From contig NC_050098.1 in assembly GCF_902167145.1 (NCBI RefSeq), forward strand, positions 13,660,501-13,724,500: DNA of 64,000 nucleotides, read 5' to 3'. This DNA is from Zea mays. Taxonomy: Eukaryota; Streptophyta; Magnoliopsida; Poales; Poaceae. The translations under genes and the position numbers were made by a program. Below the pieces are notes generated by a model, which was not told where the DNA came from, searched no databases, and saw nothing but the letters and a program-made list of their open reading frames with translations. This document shows, piece after piece, positions 58,526 through 64,000 of this stretch (position 1 is its first letter; each line of letters opens with the position of its first letter).

Positions 58526-59747
58526 TGATAGTCGCCTAGAGGGGGGTGAATAGGGCGAAACTGAAATTTACAAATATAAACACAACTACAAGCCGGGTTA
58601 GGGTTAGAAATAAAATTGAGTCCGCGAGAGAGGGCACAAAACAAATCGCAAGCGAATAAGCAAGTGAGACACGCGGATTTGTTTTACCGAGGTTCGGTTC
58701 TCGCAAACCTACTCCCCGTTGAGGAGGCCACAAAGGCCGGGTCTCTTTCAACCCTTCCCTCTCTCAAACGGTCCCTCGGACCGAGTGAGCTTTTCTTCTT
58801 CTCAATCAAACGGGAACAAAACTTCTCCGCAAGGGCCACCACACAATTGGTGCCTCTTGCCTTGGTTACAATTGAGTTTTGATCACAAGAACAAGTGAGA
58901 AAGAAAGAAAGCGATCCAAGCGCAAGAGCTCAAAAGAACACGACAAATCTCTCTCGCTAGTCACTAAAGGCTTGAGTGGAATTGGAGAGGATTTGATCTC
59001 TTTGGAGTGTCTAGAATTGAATGCTAGAGCTCTTGTAGTAGTTGGGAAGTGGAAAACTTGGATGCAATGAATGGTGGGGTGGTTGGGGTATTTATAGCCC
59101 CAACCACCAAATGTGGCCGTTGGAAGGTTGTCTGTTCGATGGCGCACCGGACAGTCCGGTGCACACCGGACAGTCCGGTGCCCCCTGCCACGTCATCACT
59201 GCCGTTGGATTCGACCGTTGAAGCTTCTGACTTGTGGGCCCGCCTGGGTGTCCGGTGCACACCGGACATCTACTGTTCCTTGTCCGGTGTGCCGGAATGG
59301 GCGCGCCTGCCATCTGCGCGCGCAGAGCGCGCATTAAATGCGCGGTAGAGAGCCGTTGGCGCGGAGATAGCCGTTGCTCCGGAGTCGCACCGGACAGTCC
59401 GGTGCACACCGGACAGTCCGGTGAATTATAGCGGAGTCGCCTCTGGAAATTCCCGAAGGTGGCGAGTTGGCGTTGGAGTCCTCTGGTGCACCGGACACTG
59501 TCCGGTGGCGCACCGGACACTGTCCGGTGTACACCGGACAGTCCGGTGCTCCCAAACCAGAGGGCCTTCGGTTCTCACTTTGCTCTTTTGTTGAATCCAA
59601 AACTTGGTCTTTTTATTGGCTGAGTGTGAACCTTTTACACCTGTGTAATCTATACACTTGGGCAAACTAGTTAGTCCAATTGTTTATGTTGGGCACTTCA
59701 ACCACCAAAATTAATTAGGGACTAGGTGTAAGCCTAATTCCCTTTCA
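58526..59747 (-). repeat. Sirevirus-2 5' LTR
   Basis: 1222 bp; on the minus strand TGAAAGGGAATTAGGC...GCGACTATCA. The TATA sequence (59089-59097) lies in the loop between arms 59078-59088 and 59098-59108. CACCGGACAGTCCGGTG-type palindromes lie between about 59145 and 59550. Confidence 0.95.
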
Positions 59748-60094
59748 CATATCAACTCGTTTCCAAGGTCGTGTGAAACCTCCATTGAGAGTGATTTGTT
59801 TCATATTCACATAATTTACTAACTTCTATTGGCCATTGAATTGCGACATTTAATTGGTATGTTAGCCTATGAAATAGTAACGTGAAATATTGCATAGAGA
59901 GACATTGTTTCATTCATAGTTTCATAGCACTTATGATGATGTGTCAGCGTTGGAAAGAGTGCTATGAAACTCTCATTGTGAATAGCCTTAGAGACTTAAA
60001 AGTGAAGAAGTCCATCATTGGAGAGAACGGTCCATTTAAAAGTAGAATATTTTTATAGTTTATAGGCAATACCATGGTTTATAGCAATATTATA

Positions 60095-60250
60095 CTCTGT
60101 TCTAAAATAGTAGTCGTTTTAGCTCTTGGTTTTTATGTCTATATTAAAATGAATGATAATGAATCTAGTAACATATACAAAACATATATATCAAGTGTTG
60201 TATGAACCCACTGATTTGCTAAAACCAATTTTATTTTGAGACATAGAGAG
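60095..60250. mobile_element. Stowaway-like MITE (old)
   Basis: 156 bp, ends CTCTGTTCTAAAATAG and TTATTTTGAGACATAGAGAG, TA on both sides (60093-60094, 60251-60252). Degenerate version of the CTCCGTTYYAAAATA terminus. Confidence 0.65.
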
Positions 60251-60645
60251 TATGTCATAAGATGTTTGATTGCATTTCTGAAAACTGTTTCAAAACCATG
60301 ATATCCTAGATACTATGTTATTTTTGAAGTATTGTAAACTTCAGTCCAATCTAAAGTTTCCATTGCATGGCTAGCTTTTATCTAATACTATGGTCTATCA
60401 ATGTTTCTTAAAACCATAATATTTTTAGAGCTGACCAAAACTATGATATTGATATGTAAATTACAAAATATAGTATTATAAAACTATGGTTTTGAGAAAC
60501 ATTGTTGCCAAACAAAGGTAGTTTAATCCATACCGTAAATATAGAGACATGAGATACCTTATGGGTACAAAGAGAGGCACGAGACATAGGTAATAGCACC
60601 AGACTGCTTTCCAAAAAAAAAATAGTGGCATTGTTCACACTTTAA
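60251..60645. other. AT-rich spacer
   Basis: No gene or clear element ends. CCATGATAT / ATATTGATATG-like inverted patches near 60295 and 60440 suggest decayed MITE sequence. Confidence 0.35.
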
Positions 60646-60762
60646 AGGCTAATTTGGCAACCCTATTTTTCCATACGATTTCTAATTTCTCAAGAGAAAA
60701 TAAACTAATTTCTCTTGGTAAAACAAAAAACCCTTGAGAAAATGGAGTTCTCAAACTAGCCC
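60646..60762. mobile_element. Tourist-like MITE, left member of a tandem pair
   Basis: 117 bp from AGGCTAATTTGG to CAAACTAGCCC, TAA at 60643-60645 and 60763-60765. Related to its right-hand neighbour. Confidence 0.75.
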
Positions 60763-60765
60763 TAA

Positions 60766-60885
60766 GGACTAGTTTGGGAACACCATTTTCCCAAGGGATT
60801 CCTATTTTTTCAAAGAAAAACGAACTAATTTTCCTTGAAAGAAAAATAGAAATCCCTTGAAAAAATTGGGTTTCCAAACTAGCCC
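60766..60885. mobile_element. Tourist-like MITE, right member of a tandem pair
   Basis: 120 bp from GGACTAGTTTGGGAA to TTTCCAAACTAGCCC, with TAA at 60763-60765 (shared with the left member) and 60886-60888. Largely palindromic. Confidence 0.8.
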
Positions 60886-61201
60886 TAATGAGAGACAGAA
60901 TTGTAATGGCAAAAATCTAATTAACCCTTAAAAATATAGATATTGAGATGAGTAGTCTGCTAGAAATAACCTCACAGACGTGGTTGCAGAAAAGGCAAAT
61001 GCCAGACCCCGCTTACAGTGAATTTTGTACAGAAACCCTTTTTTGCTGGTAATTCGCCGCCTTTGCGATACAAATTTTACACCAATATACAGTGCCGCTC
61101 CAAAGCACAACAAATGGGAGTGGCGGGTATGCTTCTTCGCTGTTCAATACCATGCAAGGGCAATTGGGCATGCCCACAATAAAGTATATGACTATTCCGG
61201 T

Positions 61202-64000
61202 CTAATCTACGGTAGAATCTACAGGCAATCGCTCGTGCAGCCGGTAGATTAGCCTTGATTTTGTCATCTGAGGCTCCCTCTCAAGGGCACAAATGACATC
61301 CTTCACGGAGATCAATCGCTGTGGACCAGCAAACGCTGTCCTGCCGGGTCTTTTCATGCCTCCTGAAATGAACATTACCATACATATCATGAGTTAAAAC
61401 ATTATGCAAATATATGTGGATTTATACACCATTTTTTTTGGATGAGGTCATGCTAGTGATATTGTTGCTGCTTTACCAGTTCCGAATGCCATCGAATGGC
61501 TCCTCTTTGAACCTTCTGGGTGCTCACCAGGACCTTTCCCAAATTTGGATAATTGCCTGGAACCTGGCCCTCTGCCTGGCTGTGAAGCAGCAGACACATC
61601 AATGCCTTCTCGCTTCTGTCTGGCTTGCTCAGCCATCAACTGCCACTTTGAGAGCATATCACTTCCTCCAACTGCTTGCCGGGCAGCGACGTTTGCAGCA
61701 TTCGCCCTCATTTTATCATCTTCTTCCTTGTTGGGCTGTGAGAGGTGTAGGATGTTAGGAAATGGAGATACATCACAACTCAAATCAACACAGAAAAGTT
61801 ACCTTGACGTTCTTTGGGCGACTTTCTTCTTTTTCTTTTTCCAATTCTGTAGCACCACTGCCATCAGCCTACAAGAAAGGACTTAATTAATCAAATTGAC
61901 CAACTGACACATAAGTTCACCATGATGGCATGATCAAATATCAAAGAGAACTCCCAGAAACTTAACAAACACGCAATGGAGAGTAGTGTAGTCAGTGCAG
62001 ATTTATTTTCAATCAATATTGTTAACAACAACCATCACGAAGCCTCTTAGTCCTACACAAGTAGGGTTAGGCTAGAGCTCAACAATCTTGTTAAGTACAG
62101 GTCATAAGACAAAGATAACAAAGCTGAAACAAAATCTAGAAACACTAGAAACATTAATCCTTGACATCGAAAATTTTGAAATACAAATGGCATTGATAAA
62201 TGAATGTGCACGCTTCTCTGTGTAACCAGTATAAGTTCCAGCGGTTCATAATCACACAAAGCAAGTATATACACTAAAGAATTACTATATACACAAACAT
62301 GGTTTTTGAGGCATTGTGGTGAGGCACGGCGCCATACCCCTCACAATGCCTAGGCGTTTATGGCGGACACCTAGGCAACACCATATGCATATTTTGGCAC
62401 CATGAAAGGCATTGTGTAGGCTCGAATTAATGAATTATAGATACTAGTGCAGCACATACATACATATCTTATTTATTCCAGTTCTTGAGGCTAGCACGTA
62501 CTAATACAGCTAAGGGAGTACTATTAATCAAAGAAAGATCTTTATGATTTGCCCTTTGCATTATATAACGGTCAAAGAAAATAACAACCCAAGAACAAGC
62601 AGTCATTAGTCTACTCCATATGTATGTGACAGATCAACAATAAAATATAAAAAACAGCACATAGTATTGAGAGCAGAGTACAAGCACCAGTCCATCCATG
62701 AGCAAAGGCAGAGCAAACAAATATCAAAAGCAGCAGACAGCTGGAAGATTTGGTGAGCCGAAACACGAGAGGAGGCAGGAGGCATACAGGTGTGGACAGA
62801 CTCGAAGCATACAGACAGGTGCGGGGCAGATAGACCTGCGGAACGGCGACAGCGACTAGAAGCGGGGCAGACAGGTGCACTGCAGATAGCCGACGGAAGC
62901 AGGCGACAGATGCGGACAGATGAGGATGGCCGGCAGTGATAGGGACTCCATGAGCGGGACTTCAATAGAGGACTGCCCAAGCAGAGATCCATGGCCACCA
63001 CCTCTGCTGCCGCAAAGAGCTCCAGTTATGCCCGCCACCTTCCCATTTCCTCTTCCACTCTTTCCACGAAGTTGTGCGGGCTGCTGGGCTCCAAGCAGTC
63101 AATTGCCCACTCAAAGAGTACATATGCGGTCAGTCCTGCCCTTTTCCCTTATGGCATGGCGATTCCCACCCAATTTCTTGCCCACAATCAATTTGGTGAC
63201 TACCGCTCAGTTTCCCCCATCCTCACGCAGATTCATGTCTGGCATCTGCCAGTCCTATAGGTGCCTGCCCGGCGCCATTCCATGCCTAGGCGACACCTAA
63301 TTCTATAAGGCAGATGCCGAGACCGTGGCAACCCAGACTCCCAGCACCCACAGTGCACCAATCACCTAGGCGACAACTCATAAACCATGTATTCAAATTT
63401 ATAGCAAAATTGCAATACTCGAACCAAATGGAGATTATGAAACACCTCAGTTTGTTTCTTGTTCTTGTCAGCTTCTTCTGCTTGTTTCTTATCCCATTCT
63501 TCCTTAGCTCTCTGGTTCATCTGTAAAATTTGACGACCAACATCTGAAGTAATAACTAGTCGATGTCCGGTCTTTTCAGTATCGATTCTCTAACAAAAAT
63601 AAGAATGGTTAGAATCACAAAGCGGCGAACTATGCTATCATTGGGTGCTCTGCAGAAAAGAGCAAACCTGTTTTGAGACTCGTATGAGAGTACTTATGAG
63701 TCTTCGCAATCGCTCCTCCACACACTATGGCAAAGTTATAAGTTATATGGATACTGCAAGACTCAATAAAAATCATAAGGATAACTCACCATTGATAAAC
63801 AATATTCCACATCGTCACTAATATTTTTCAGATCACATTTCTGAGCTGTCAAAAACATGTGTTATGTTAGTGTTGCCACGGCCCACTAAAGTTGTAGGAT
63901 TTGAGTTTTGGCAACAAGTTCAAAGAAGCTAACCGATTTCTGCTAGTTTCCTCAGAAGTGGACCCTTACGTAGGAAAAGATTTTCTTCTTCTTCCTTTGC
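61202..64000 (-). CDS. TAF4: TAF4: TFIID subunit 4, 3' part of gene (partial)
   Basis: Encodes the C-terminal TAF4 domain of the TFIID general transcription factor, the histone-fold partner of TAF12 in the nucleus. Seven exons join in phase into 269 aa: 64000-63934 (continues past the window; [13 protein letters not shown]), 63845-63790 ([17 protein letters not shown]), 63724-63668 ([19 protein letters not shown]), 63589-63446 ([20 protein letters not shown], then a charged helix), 61868-61803, 61735-61477 ([20 protein letters not shown], then [21 protein letters not shown]) and 61362-61202 ([34 protein letters not shown] at 61204-61202). All introns are GT-AG. A 1.6-kb intron (61869-63445) is much larger than the others. 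No breaks seen; most likely functional. Confidence 0.92.
61869..63445 (-). other. Large TAF4 intron with repeat insertions
   Basis: Non-coding by exon phasing. Contains AAGCCTCTTAGTCCTACACAAGTAGGGTTAGGCTAGAG-like sequence around 62040-62077, similar to a widespread plant short repeat (SINE-like), and a GGC(A/G)CGGCGCCAT/CCTAGGCG(A/T) motif set near 62325-62385 that recurs near 63268-63296, suggesting one insertion of about 1 kb with related ends. Open frames inside (62606-63001 minus, 62920-63300 plus) are not recognised. Confidence 0.5.

Larger units (their letters stand above)
50452..59747 (-). mobile_element. Sirevirus-2: Opie/Ji-type Copia element, nearly intact
   Basis: 9.3-kb element on the minus strand with CATAT duplicated at 50447-50451 and 59748-59752. 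The LTRs (1224 and 1222 bp) differ by about six substitutions and two homopolymer lengths by eye, i.e. about 0.5%. Gag is complete and pol has a single stop. The coding region is close to Sirevirus-1, but the LTRs differ in their central part, so the two belong to related but distinct families or subfamilies. Confidence 0.96.
50321..59987. mobile_element. Tourist-type MITE split by Sirevirus-2
   Basis: The left piece 50321-50451 begins GGCTATTCTCAATGGTGGTT and the right piece 59753-59987 ends with its near-complement (CTCATTGTGAATAGCC). Both outer edges carry TTA (50318-50320, 59988-59990). Together the pieces make about 366 bp. The Sirevirus sits inside with its own CATAT duplication. Confidence 0.85.

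Noticed and set aside
62606..63001. 131-aa minus-strand frame as a gene
   Set aside because: It lies within the TAF4 intron defined by exon phases on both sides and has no recognisable domain.

Overview
The window is plant nuclear DNA, almost certainly from maize or a very close relative (Zea). Spliced genes carry GT-AG introns. The space between them is filled by nested LTR retrotransposons, including two Opie/Ji-type Copia elements (Sirevirus lineage) with palindrome-rich LTRs of the CACCGGACTGTCCGGTG type, and by Tourist, Stowaway and hAT MITEs. No bacterial genes, rRNA or CRISPR array are present.

Layout. 0-3.7 kb: two broken host-gene fragments, a U-box/ARM (SPL11-type) pseudogene on + and an EBF-type F-box/LRR pseudogene on -. 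3.76-19.33 kb: a Copia element (Copia-A, TSD CCATC) with a complete Sirevirus-type element inserted in its reverse transcriptase (7564-16988, TSD GTTAT). 19.3-24.2 kb: intergenic DNA with a textbook hAT MITE, Tourist and Stowaway MITEs and a tRNA-Lys-like relic. 24.7-25.5 kb: a single-exon DUF688-like gene (+). 29.9-31.9 kb: a five-exon PIG-H gene (-) for GPI-anchor synthesis. 32.97-46.33 kb: an internally deleted Copia element (Copia-B, TSD TTCTA) interrupted in its RNase H region by a young Ty3/Gypsy chromovirus of the Tekay/Del type (34168-45683, TSD TAAGT), with near-identical 3.2-kb LTRs and an uninterrupted 1517-codon gag-pol. 46.7-48.25 kb: a decayed staphylococcal-nuclease-like gene (-) with a Stowaway MITE inside an exon, followed by a Sirevirus-like LTR remnant. 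50.3-60.0 kb: a Tourist MITE split by a second, nearly intact Sirevirus-type element on the minus strand (50452-59747, TSD CATAT). 60-61 kb: more MITEs. 61.2-64.0 kb: the 3' part of a TAF4 (TFIID subunit 4) gene (-), running off the right edge.

The likely functional host genes (DUF688-like, PIG-H, TAF4) are unrelated to each other and form no operon or pathway. The retrotransposon layers can be ordered by nesting and by LTR similarity: Copia-A is older than its Sirevirus guest, Copia-B is older than the Gypsy, the Tourist MITE is older than Sirevirus-2, and the Gypsy is the youngest. The least expected signals are a small acidic reading frame inside the Gypsy LTR that is open across a predicted GC-AG intron, a TATA box held in the loop of an 11-bp inverted repeat in both Sirevirus families, and a splice-acceptor-like sequence at the gag/pol junction shared by both Sireviruses. 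All identifications come from reading the sequence; no database search was run.
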